Shown: positions 57,289 to 64,000 of the stretch, piece by piece
Layout of the letters: each line of letters begins with the position of its first letter
Position numbering within the stretch: position 1 is the first letter of the stretch
Source of the DNA: Variibacter gotjawalensis
GTDB lineage: Bacteria > Pseudomonadota > Alphaproteobacteria > Rhizobiales > Xanthobacteraceae
NCBI RefSeq assembly: GCF_002355335.1
Contig: NZ_AP014946.1
Span: 821,501-885,500, forward strand
DNA: 64,000 nt
Direction: 5' to 3'
Position numbers and translations under genes: made by a program
Notes under the pieces: model-generated
What the model was told of the DNA's origin: nothing
What the model saw: the letters and a program-made list of their open reading frames with translations, nothing else
The model's database searches: none

Positions 57289-58218
57289 ATGCGCTGGGAA
57301 GATTTCCGGCAGAGCGACAATGTCGAAGACTATCGCGGCCAGGACACCAGCGGCGGTAGCCCAGGCGGCGGCATCATTCCGGGCGGTCCCGGCGGTCTCG
57401 GCATCGGCGGCGTTCTGGTGCTCGGTCTTCTCGGCTGGGCGCTCGGCATCGACCCGCGCATTCTGATCTCGGGCGCCGAAGTTCTCACCGGCGGACAGAG
57501 CCAATACCAGCAGGAAGCCTCGCGCACCCGGCAGTTGCCGCGCGGCCAGACGCCGACCGACGAGCAGGGCCGTTTCGTCCGCGCCGTGCTCGGTGACACC
57601 GAGGATCAGTGGAAGATCCTCTTCGAGAAGGCCGGCAAACGCTACGAAGAGCCGAAGCTGCGCATCTTCTCGGGACAAATGCCGTCCGCCTGCGGACGCG
57701 CACAGTCCGCGATGGGCCCGTTCTACTGCCCGAACGACAAATCGATCTATCTCGATACGTCCTTCTTCCGCGATCTCGAAGTCCGCTTCCGTGGCTGTGA
57801 AACCGGCAGCCGCGCCTGCCGCTTCGCGCAGGCTTACGTAATCGCGCACGAAGTCGGTCACCACGTGCAGTTCATCCTCGGCATCCTGCCGCAAGTGCAG
57901 AACATGCAGCGCGGCATGGACAAGACGCAGGCAAACCGTATGCAGGTGCGTGTCGAACTGCAGGCCGATTGCTTCGCCGGCGTCTGGGCGTATCACTCGA
58001 ATCAGAAGTGGCGCACGATCGACGACAACGACATCGCGGCGGCACTCCGTACGGCCGCGGCGATCGGCGACGATCGTTTGCAGAAGCAGAGCCAGGGCAC
58101 TGTCGTGCCGGAAAGCTTCACGCATGGTTCGTCCGCGCAGCGTCAGCGCTGGTTCTCGACCGGCTTCAAGAGCGGCTCGATTGCGGCCTGCAACACATTC
58201 AAGACGGATGACGTCTGA
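57289..58218 (+). CDS. Neutral zinc metallopeptidase, YpfJ family
   Basis: A 309-residue membrane-anchored metallopeptidase. The charged start MRWEDFRQSDNVEDYRG is diagnostic of YpfJ, followed by a Gly-rich stretch and one membrane helix (about 38-56). The zinc site is HEVGHH (His187, Glu188, His191), with ELQADCFAG giving the third ligand, and several cysteines in pairs suggest a periplasmic catalytic domain. A GGGGAG site precedes the ATG. The family's physiological substrate is unknown. It is 6 bp from moaB. The 260-bp gap to ccrM contains no other supported feature. Confidence 0.92.
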   Translation: MRWEDFRQSDNVEDYRGQDTSGGSPGGGIIPGGPGGLGIGGVLVLGLLGWALGIDPRILISGAEVLTGGQSQYQQEASRTRQLPRGQTPTDEQGRFVRAVLGDTEDQWKILFEKAGKRYEEPKLRIFSGQMPSACGRAQSAMGPFYCPNDKSIYLDTSFFRDLEVRFRGCETGSRACRFAQAYVIAHEVGHHVQFILGILPQVQNMQRGMDKTQANRMQVRVELQADCFAGVWAYHSNQKWRTIDDNDIAAALRTAAAIGDDRLQKQSQGTVVPESFTHGSSAQRQRWFSTGFKSGSIAACNTFKTDDV

Positions 58219-58224
58219 GGCCTG

Positions 58225-58788
58225 ATGCCCGGCATCGACGAGACGCGTAATTTCGTTCCGCTCAAGATCGCGGTACTCACCGTATCGGACACGCGCGTCG
58301 CGGCGGACGACAAATCGGGCGCGACCCTTGCGGAGCGGATCGAGAAAGCAGGTCACGCTGTCGCCGCGCGCGACATCGTTCACGACGATGTCGAAGCGAT
58401 TCGCAGCGTGATGCGCCGCTTCATCGACGACCCGAAGATCGATATCGTGATCTCGACCGGCGGCACCGGTTTCACGGGCCGCGATGTTACGCCGGAAGCC
58501 GTTGAGCCGCTGTTCGAAAAGCGGATGGATGGTTTCTCGATCGCGTTTCACATGATCAGCCACGCCAAGATCGGCTCGTCGACGATCCAGTCGCGCGCGA
58601 CCGCGGGCGTTGCGAATTCGACCTTCATCTTCTGCGTGCCGGGTTCGCCCGGCGCATGCCGCGATGCGTGGGACGAGATCCTCGTCCACCAGCTCGATTA
58701 TCGTTATCGGCCTTGCAACTTCGTCGAGTTGATGCCGCGCCTCGACGAACATCTGCGCCGCCCGAAAGCAAAAGGCGCGACGGCCTGA
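58225..58788 (+). CDS. moaB: Molybdenum cofactor biosynthesis protein B
   Basis: MoaB/MogA-type protein of 187 residues that adenylates molybdopterin before metal insertion. STGGTGFTGRDVTPEAVEPLF (about residues 73-93) is the family's substrate loop, and SRATAGVANSTFIFCVPGSPGACRDAWD completes the active site. It follows the YpfJ gene within 6 bp. MsrP, encoded elsewhere in the window, is a client of the cofactor. Other moa genes are not in the window. Confidence 0.92.
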   Translation: MPGIDETRNFVPLKIAVLTVSDTRVAADDKSGATLAERIEKAGHAVAARDIVHDDVEAIRSVMRRFIDDPKIDIVISTGGTGFTGRDVTPEAVEPLFEKRMDGFSIAFHMISHAKIGSSTIQSRATAGVANSTFIFCVPGSPGACRDAWDEILVHQLDYRYRPCNFVELMPRLDEHLRRPKAKGATA

Positions 58789-58806
58789 TTGAGAAACTTA
58801 CTCCGC

Positions 58807-58898
58807 CCTCATCCTGAGGAGCCGCGAAGCGGCGTCTCGAAGGATGGGCGGCCTCGTCCTTCGAGACGCATCGCTGCGCGATGCTCCTCAGGATGAGG
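58807..58898. repeat. REP-like cruciform element
   Basis: CCTCATCCTGAGGAGC (58807-58822) pairs with GCTCCTCAGGATGAGG (58883-58898). Inside are GCCGC-GAA-GCGGC, CGTCTCGAAGGA with TCCTTCGAGACG, and CATCGC-TGC-GCGATG. It lies between the convergent moaB and phaB. I recall this family as common in Hyphomicrobiales. Confidence 0.9.
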
Positions 58899-58971
58899 CC
58901 GAGAGGGCTCCGCAAAAGAAAACGCGCCCGCAAGGACAGCCCGCGAGCGCGTCGTTCAGGTCCGCTGCAAC

Positions 58972-59697
58972 TTACGAGAAATACTGTCCGCCGTTTGCCG
59001 ACAGCGTCGAGCCCGTGATGAAGCCCGCGTCATCCGACGCGAGAAACACGACGGCGCGTGCGATTTCTTCCGGCTCGCCGAGGCGGCCGACCGGAATCTG
59101 CGGCACGATGCGCTCCGCTAAAACTTTCGGATCGATCGCGCGCACCATCTCGGTGCCGATGTAACCCGGCGCGATAACATTCACCGTGATGCCGGCGCGG
59201 GCGCCTTCCTGCGCGAGCGCTTTGGTGAAGCCGATATCGCCCGCCTTCGCGGCCGAATAGTTCGCCTGGCCGGCTTGGCCCTTCTGGCCGTTGATCGACG
59301 AGATGTTGACGATGCGCCCGAACTTGCGGTCGCGCATGCCGTTCCAAACCGGATGCGTCATGTTGAAGAGGCCGGTGAGATTGGTGTCGATGACTTCCTT
59401 CCACATCTGCGGCGTCATCTTGTGGAACATCGCGTCGCGCGTGATGCCGGCATTGTTGACCAGGATCTCGACCGGGCCGAGATCGGCCTCGACCTGCTTG
59501 ATGCCGGCCGCGCATGCTTCGTAATTGCCGACGTCCCACTTGTAGACGTTCACGCCGGTCTCGGACTTGAATTTCTGCGCCGCTTCGTCGTTGCCCGCGT
59601 AGCTTGCTGCGACTTTGTAGCCCTTGTCTTTCAGGGCCTTTGAAATGGCGGCACCGATGCCGCGTGTTCCGCCGGTGACAACTGCAACGCGTGACAT
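58972..59697 (-). CDS. phaB: Acetoacetyl-CoA reductase
   Basis: NADPH-dependent short-chain dehydrogenase (241 residues) that makes (R)-3-hydroxybutyryl-CoA for polyhydroxybutyrate. TGGTRGIG (8-15) binds the nucleotide, NNAG and SSINGQKGQAGQ follow, and the catalytic pair is Tyr147 and Lys151 in YSAAK. The GQKGQ/FGQTNYSAAK-like block separates PhaB from FabG. ATG at 59697 is used; TTG two codons earlier lacks support. It lies downstream of phaA, but a terminator sits between, so it may have its own promoter in the 230-bp gap. Confidence 0.93.
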   Translation of the reverse strand: MSRVAVVTGGTRGIGAAISKALKDKGYKVAASYAGNDEAAQKFKSETGVNVYKWDVGNYEACAAGIKQVEADLGPVEILVNNAGITRDAMFHKMTPQMWKEVIDTNLTGLFNMTHPVWNGMRDRKFGRIVNISSINGQKGQAGQANYSAAKAGDIGFTKALAQEGARAGITVNVIAPGYIGTEMVRAIDPKVLAERIVPQIPVGRLGEPEEIARAVVFLASDDAGFITGSTLSANGGQYFS

Positions 59698-59866
59698 AAT
59701 CAATCTCCCTAATCAGGACCTATTGGGGCTGGCTGCCGATGGTCCTTAGGCCAAGTGTGAACAAAAATACCCGGACGCCGCAAGCACCCGATGACAAAAA
59801 CATATGTGTCTATTTCAGTTCGCGCCGCACGCAAAGCGCTTTGCGCACGCGTGTTCGCGGCACTGC

Positions 59867-59905
59867 AAAAAAACAAAAAGCCGGACAGCGCGAACGCTGC
59901 CCGGC
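59867..59905 (-). terminator. Terminator of phaA
   Basis: On the minus strand GCCGGGCAGCG-TTCG-CGCTGTCCGGC is followed by a U-rich run. The stem is fully paired only as minus-strand RNA, where the one mismatch of the plus strand becomes G-U, so it serves phaA. Confidence 0.85.
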
Positions 59906-59927
59906 TCTTCGGAAACAATAGACGTGT

Positions 59928-61103
59928 TTAGCGCTCGACGCAGAGCGCGATACCCATGCCGCCGCCGATGCACAGCGTGGCGAGACCCTTCTTCGCGTCG
60001 CGCTTTTCCATCTCGTGAAGCAGCGTGACGAGAACGCGAGCACCTGAGGCGCCGATCGGGTGACCGATCGCGATCGCGCCGCCATTGACGTTGACCTTCG
60101 CGGGATCCCAGCCGAGGTCCTTGTTCACGGCGCAAGCTTGCGCAGCGAAAGCCTCGTTGGCTTCGACGAGGTCGAGATCTTCGATCTTCCAGCCGGCTTT
60201 CTTCAGCGCGGCGCGCGACGACGGGATCGGACCCGTGCCCATGATCGACGGATCGACGCCGGCCTGCGCCCACGAGACGATGCGGGCCAAAACTTTCTTG
60301 CCTTGCTTTGCGGCATCGCTGGCGCGCATGAGAACGAGCGCCGCGGCGCCGTCGTTGATGCCTGATGCGTTGGCGGCCGTCACCGTACCGTCCTTCGAGA
60401 AGGCCGGGCGGAGCTTCGCGATGCCGTCGACCGTGACGCCGGCCTTCGGGTATTCGTCGGTGTCGACGACGATGTCGCCCTTGCGGCCCTTGATCGTGAC
60501 CGGAGCGATCTCGTCCTTGAACTTGCCGGCCTTCTGCGCGGCCTCGGCCTTGTTCTGCGACGCCGTCGCGAACTCGTCCTGCTGGCTGCGGGTGATCTGA
60601 TACTTGGTCGCGACGTTCTCGGCGGTCGTGCCCATGTGGTAGCCGTTGAAGGCGTCCCACAGGCCGTCCTTGATCATCGTGTCGACGAGTTCGAGCGAGC
60701 CCATCTTGGTGCCGCCACGCAGATACTGCGCGTGCGGGGCCATGCTCATCGATTCCTGGCCGCCCGCGACGACGATATCGGAATCGCCGTTGAGCAGCGC
60801 CTGATAGCCGAGCGCGACGGTGCGCAGGCCCGAGCCGCACAGCTGGTTGACGCCCCAGGCCGGGCTCTCGACCGGAATGCCGGCCGCAATCGAAGCCTGA
60901 CGCGCCGGGTTCTGACCCTGACCGGCGGTGAGGATCTGGCCCATGATGACTTCGGAGACCTGACCGCCTTCGACACCGGCGCGCTTCATCGCCTCCTGGA
61001 TCGCGACCTTGCCGAGCTCATGCGCCGGCAGCGTTGCGAATGCGCCGTTGAACGCGCCGACCGGAGTGCGTGCCGCGCCTACGATGACGATGTCGTCTCT
61101 CAT
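59928..61103 (-). CDS. phaA: Acetyl-CoA C-acetyltransferase (beta-ketothiolase)
   Basis: Condenses two acetyl-CoA to acetoacetyl-CoA, the first step of polyhydroxybutyrate synthesis. The 391-residue protein has nucleophile Cys89 in NQLCGSGLR, and [14 protein letters not shown] and CIGGGMG with the catalytic His and Cys near the end. The start is set at [16 protein letters not shown] with GAGGAG upstream; 85 further open codons are non-conserved and discarded. phaC is not in the window. phaR diverges 488 bp upstream. Confidence 0.95.
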   Translation of the reverse strand: MRDDIVIVGAARTPVGAFNGAFATLPAHELGKVAIQEAMKRAGVEGGQVSEVIMGQILTAGQGQNPARQASIAAGIPVESPAWGVNQLCGSGLRTVALGYQALLNGDSDIVVAGGQESMSMAPHAQYLRGGTKMGSLELVDTMIKDGLWDAFNGYHMGTTAENVATKYQITRSQQDEFATASQNKAEAAQKAGKFKDEIAPVTIKGRKGDIVVDTDEYPKAGVTVDGIAKLRPAFSKDGTVTAANASGINDGAAALVLMRASDAAKQGKKVLARIVSWAQAGVDPSIMGTGPIPSSRAALKKAGWKIEDLDLVEANEAFAAQACAVNKDLGWDPAKVNVNGGAIAIGHPIGASGARVLVTLLHEMEKRDAKKGLATLCIGGGMGIALCVER

Positions 61104-61591
61104 TGTGAACTCCTCGGCGCCAGCGATGGGCGCATGAACCGTGCGATTGCTTGGATGATCGGGGCCGGCCTTCTCGCGGGCGCGTCGTTCCCTGCCATCT
61201 TGGTTATCACATCGGCAACGCGCGACAAGGCCGCAATCGATGCGCCGCGAAGCGCTCCTATGCGCAGCCGGCGCGTCACGATTTGTGACGAACGCGGCGG
61301 TCGAAGCTGTCGGAGTAGAGACCTGCGAAGTTTTCGCTGCGGGTATTCGGCGCAGCATTTGCGGCAGCTTTCTCGCTCGCGCTTGCGAGACGTATCGATT
61401 TTCGTGCGAAACGTAACGGCAAACTTAATTGCTGCGGCGCACCAATAAAGCATGCGCAAACCTGTTTGCGGCTCCGCAACAAAATCGCTAGCGACACCGC
61501 GACAAATCCGCTTATGCTGCGCAGCATGGACGCTTGGGCAGTGCAGCAAGCGACTAAGTCTCCGAAGCCATCTCGACGCGTAGGAAGCAAA
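61104..61591. other. Divergent control region between phaA and phaR
   Basis: The 488 bp hold no supported gene. The palindrome CGTCAC-GATTT-GTGACG lies at 61274-61290, and several TGC/GCA-rich stretches lie between 61340 and 61560, including the perfect palindrome listed separately. The long region suggests two separate promoters. Confidence 0.5.
61514..61527. promoter_or_regulatory. Candidate PhaR operator
   Basis: ATGCTGC-GCAGCAT is a perfect 14-bp palindrome with the CTGC/GCAG half-sites described for PhaR, 64 bp before the phaR start. A further GCAGTGCAGCA lies just to its right. Confidence 0.5.
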
Positions 61592-62197
61592 ATGACGAAG
61601 TCCGACGAACCGGTGACGATTAAGAAATACGCCAACCGGCGCCTCTACAACACCGGCACGAGTACTTACGTCACGTTGGAAGATCTCGCTTCCATGGTGA
61701 AGGGCGGCGAAAATTTCGTTGTCTATGACGCGAAGAGCGGGGACGACATCACGCGTTCGGTGCTCGCGCAAATCATCTTCGAGCAGGAGAACAAGGAAGG
61801 GCAGAACCTCCTCCCGGTGAACTTCCTGCGCCAGCTCATCAGCTTCTATGGCGACCAGATGCAGATGCTGGTCCCACGCTATCTCGAAGTCTCGATGGAC
61901 TCGCTCTCCAAAGAGCAGGAGAAGTTCCGCGGCCAGATGACTCAGGCTTTCGGCATCAGCCCCTTCGGCGGCATGGAAGAACAGGTGCGGCGCAACATGG
62001 AGATGTTCCAGCGCGCCATGACGATGTTCTCGCCGTTCAACGCGGCCGGCCGCGCCGCTGGCGCCGCCCTCGCCGCGAAGGATGACAAGGCCGCAAAGAC
62101 CGAGAAGGAAAGCTCGCCGGACGACATCGACGGCCTCAAGCGTGAGTTGCAGGAAATGCAACGTAAGCTTGAGCGTCTAACGGCGGATAAGCAGTAA
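61592..62197 (+). CDS. phaR: Polyhydroxyalkanoate synthesis repressor PhaR
   Basis: DNA-binding repressor that also binds PHB granules and represses phasin and pha genes until polymer forms. The 201 residues show the N-terminal PHB accumulation DNA-binding domain (about 7-68, VTIKKYANRRLYNTGTSTYV is its hallmark) and the following regulatory domain (VNFLRQLISFYGDQMQMLVP). The C-terminal end is a charged coiled coil (LKRELQEMQRKLERL). The start has TAGGAAG 8 bp upstream; upstream ATGs at 61466 and 61526 are less likely. It diverges from phaA, as in many alphaproteobacteria. Confidence 0.94.
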   Translation: MTKSDEPVTIKKYANRRLYNTGTSTYVTLEDLASMVKGGENFVVYDAKSGDDITRSVLAQIIFEQENKEGQNLLPVNFLRQLISFYGDQMQMLVPRYLEVSMDSLSKEQEKFRGQMTQAFGISPFGGMEEQVRRNMEMFQRAMTMFSPFNAAGRAAGAALAAKDDKAAKTEKESSPDDIDGLKRELQEMQRKLERLTADKQ

Positions 62198-62205
62198 GGG
62201 GCGCG

Positions 62206-62258
62206 GAGCATTTTCAAGTGAAGTGGACACCGGTTCACGTCAAGAAAATGCGACCACT
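62206..62258 (+). repeat. 53-bp intergenic repeat, copy 2
   Basis: Same sequence as 818-870 with one substitution in the loop. The GCATTTTC/GAAAATGC arms are intact. It lies between the convergent phaR and PAS/GGDEF/EAL genes, so both copies occupy tail-to-tail gaps. Confidence 0.85.
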
Positions 62259-62309
62259 CAAAACAGAGCCCCGCTTCGACTTTGTCGAAGCGAAATAGGC
62301 TCCGTCGGA

Positions 62310-64000
62310 TCAGCCGACGGCCGCACGCTTTTCGAAGCCTGCAAGCCACGGGCGATCCGAAGACGCGAGCCCGACGAGTTCGCCCTGCAGATAGTGACAG
62401 CCAAAGCCGGTCAGCAATTTCGCGGTCGGCTCGTCCTGTACCCATTCGGCGATCGTCTTCAACCCAAGCGAGTGACCAAGCCAGATCATCGCGTTGGCGA
62501 ATGCGCGATCGTCGGCCGAGCGCGAGAGGTTCTGCACGAACGCGCCATCGATCTTGATCACGTCGACGCCGAGCAGGCGCAGATTGCGGAACGACGTATA
62601 GCCCGAACCGAAATCGTCGATCGCGATCTTGCAGCCGAGATCCTTCACGCGCGTGACGAAGCCACGCACGTCTTCGACATTCTGCATAGCGGTGGTTTCG
62701 GTGATCTCGACGGTGAGGCGCTGGCCGGCGCCGGGGTTGGCGCGCAGCAGCGAGCGCAGCGTATCCCACCATTGTGCATCGCCGACCGACAGCGCCGAGA
62801 CGTTGAGCGTCAGGTTGATGTCGCGCGATTCGGTCAGTTCGCTGACGACGAGTTCAACCAGACGCTGATCGATGAGGCGAATGAGCCCGAGCTTCTCGGC
62901 GATCGGAATGATCGCGCCGGCCGAAGCAATGGAGCCGTCCGCGCGCGTGACGCGCGTCAGGCATTCGTACATGTCGGGAAGGCGCGTGATGCCGTTGACG
63001 ATCGGCTCGAAGGCAAGGTGGAAACGGCGCTCGTTGAGAGCTGCGACGATCTCGTCCGTCGCGGCCAGCGACTTGCGGCGCAGCGCGTCACGCTCGAGGT
63101 TCGGCCGATAGGCGAGGAACGAGCCGGGGCCTTTGGATTTTTTAGCGGTCGCCAGCGTGTCCTGCGCGCGCTCGATGATATCGAGAGCCTCGCGTCCATG
63201 ACGCGGGATCGAAACGCCTGCGATCGTCACGGTGACGGCGGCCGAGCCGGCCGGTGTCTCGATGATGTGTTCGCCGACGCCGGAGATCAGGCGCTGCGCG
63301 GCAGCATCCATCTCGGCGAGTTTGCAGTTCTGCAGCAACAGTCCGAATTTGTTGCCCGAGAAGCGGCCCAGCACGTCGCCGGCACGCAGGCGTTCGCGCA
63401 AGCGTTTGGCAACGGCCGCGATGACTTGATCGGCGTTCTGGAATCCGAGCGACTCGTTGATCAGCGAGAGATTGTCGATCGCGACCAGCATGAAAGCGCA
63501 GGAGCGATTGATGCGCGCAGCGTCCGCGGCGGCGGCGGAGACCAGCTCCATCAGATGCCAGCGATTGGCTTCGCCGGTGAGCGCATCGAATTTCGAAAGG
63601 CGAACGAGGTTCTGTTCGCGCTTGTGGTTCTCGGTGACGACGCGTACGACACCGTGCGCATGCGACGGACGTCCGTCCATGCCCACGAACCAGCGGCCGC
63701 GATCTTCGATCCAGAGTTCGACGCCGACTTCGGGCGTCAGCAGGTAAACGACTTCATACGGCACACCGGCGTCATCGGCGACACGGCCGGACTGCATCAC
63801 GGCGTCATACGGCGTCGAGGCATTGGAGGCGCAGAGGTAGCGCGCGTAATTGCGGCCGGACGTGATCTCGGAGGGATCGATCGTCAAGACGTTGGCGGCG
63901 TTGCGATCCCAGCGGATCGCGTCGGTCCGAAGGTCCCATTCGTAAGCCGCGAATCCGACCGAGGAGAGAATCTCGGCGCTTTTCGGTTCGGTTTGCTGCG
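62310..64000 (-). CDS. PAS-GGDEF-EAL cyclic-di-GMP protein, N-terminus beyond the window
   Basis: Only the C-terminal 560 or so residues are inside the window; the frame stays open to the edge. A PAS-like sensor segment runs from SVGFAAYEWDLRTD to the ENHKRE linker, then a GGDEF domain whose signature is degenerate (RFSGNKFGLL), so it should not make c-di-GMP but may bind GTP. The EAL domain has ECLTR in place of EALxR, with N, E, IDDFGSGY, K and QG positions kept, while AEWVQ replaces AEGVE. Hydrolysis is therefore possible but uncertain. It converges with phaR. Confidence 0.88.
   Translation of the reverse strand, partial: QQTEPKSAEILSSVGFAAYEWDLRTDAIRWDRNAANVLTIDPSEITSGRNYARYLCASNASTPYDAVMQSGRVADDAGVPYEVVYLLTPEVGVELWIEDRGRWFVGMDGRPSHAHGVVRVVTENHKREQNLVRLSKFDALTGEANRWHLMELVSAAAADAARINRSCAFMLVAIDNLSLINESLGFQNADQVIAAVAKRLRERLRAGDVLGRFSGNKFGLLLQNCKLAEMDAAAQRLISGVGEHIIETPAGSAAVTVTIAGVSIPRHGREALDIIERAQDTLATAKKSKGPGSFLAYRPNLERDALRRKSLAATDEIVAALNERRFHLAFEPIVNGITRLPDMYECLTRVTRADGSIASAGAIIPIAEKLGLIRLIDQRLVELVVSELTESRDINLTLNVSALSVGDAQWWDTLRSLLRANPGAGQRLTVEITETTAMQNVEDVRGFVTRVKDLGCKIAIDDFGSGYTSFRNLRLLGVDVIKIDGAFVQNLSRSADDRAFANAMIWLGHSLGLKTIAEWVQDEPTAKLLTGFGCHYLQGELVGLASSDRPWLAGFEKRAAVG

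Noticed and set aside
57149-57466. Frame of 106 codons with a good AGGA ribosome site before the YpfJ gene
   Set aside because: Most of it lies inside the YpfJ gene in another frame and its product is low-complexity. The ribosome site alone is not enough, though a short leader peptide is not excluded.

Overview
The window is chromosomal DNA of a high-GC alphaproteobacterium, most likely a member of the Hyphomicrobiales close to Bradyrhizobium, Rhodopseudomonas or Pseudolabrys. Reasons: a Bradyrhizobium-type porin, a CcrM-type DNA methyltransferase, a PhaR/PhaA/PhaB polyhydroxybutyrate locus, the lspA-M16-M16 peptidase operon, a CarB with the insertions known from this order, and GC-rich palindromic intergenic repeats. 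I see no rRNA operon, phage, insertion sequence or CRISPR array. About 55 protein genes are supported, most of them housekeeping.

Layout. 0.1-8 kb: VanX-like dipeptidase, MFS and MATE exporters, obgE-proB (minus strand), an EamA transporter, a cupin and a methyltransferase. 8-13.6 kb: a tRNA-Cys-like gene with an abnormal anticodon arm, a Tat-exported phosphoesterase, a leader with a terminator-like hairpin, carB and greA. 13.6-20 kb: a large hybrid histidine kinase, an MFS permease, a Bug-type solute receptor and a SleB-type hydrolase. 20.0-20.4 kb: a hairpin-dense non-coding element, followed by the porin. 22-25.4 kb: msrP without its membrane partner, a membrane-anchored protein with a Lys/Ala/Pro tail behind a CtrA-like box, and an acetamidase/formamidase. 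25.4-30 kb: a TIR-membrane-helix protein, the csoR/copA copper locus with its operator, a small Cys-rich exported protein and a 23-codon ORF with an exceptionally long Shine-Dalgarno. 30-38.5 kb: tartrate/malate dehydrogenase, a second Bug receptor, RraA-like protein, lspA, an exported hypothetical, two M16 peptidases and pgi. 38.8-43.5 kb: EF-G-like GTPase, enoyl-CoA hydratase and a TPP enzyme, separated by REP-like palindromes. 43.7-55.9 kb: a complete assimilatory sulfate locus, cysJ-cysI-cysG on the minus strand and cysH-cysD-cysN-cysP-cysT-cysW-cysA on the plus strand. 55.9-58.8 kb: ccrM, a zinc metallopeptidase and moaB. 59-62.2 kb: phaB, phaA, phaR. 62.3 kb to the right edge: a PAS/GGDEF/EAL protein cut by the window.

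How genes work together. The cys locus imports sulfate (CysP-T-W-A), activates it (CysDN), reduces APS (CysH) and then sulfite (CysJI with siroheme from CysG). Its shared 466-bp control region carries two matching 16-bp palindromes and a degenerate third copy, one near each first gene, which suggests one regulator for both arms. CsoR represses copA through a palindrome between them. PhaA and PhaB make 3-hydroxybutyryl-CoA, and PhaR probably controls the locus through a TGC-rich palindrome.

The observations I rate most worth following are the structured element at 20.0-20.4 kb, the shared palindromes of the cys locus, the 23-codon ORF at 29.8 kb, the TIR-TM protein and the aberrant tRNA-Cys-like gene. 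I found no single multi-gene system that is clearly new.
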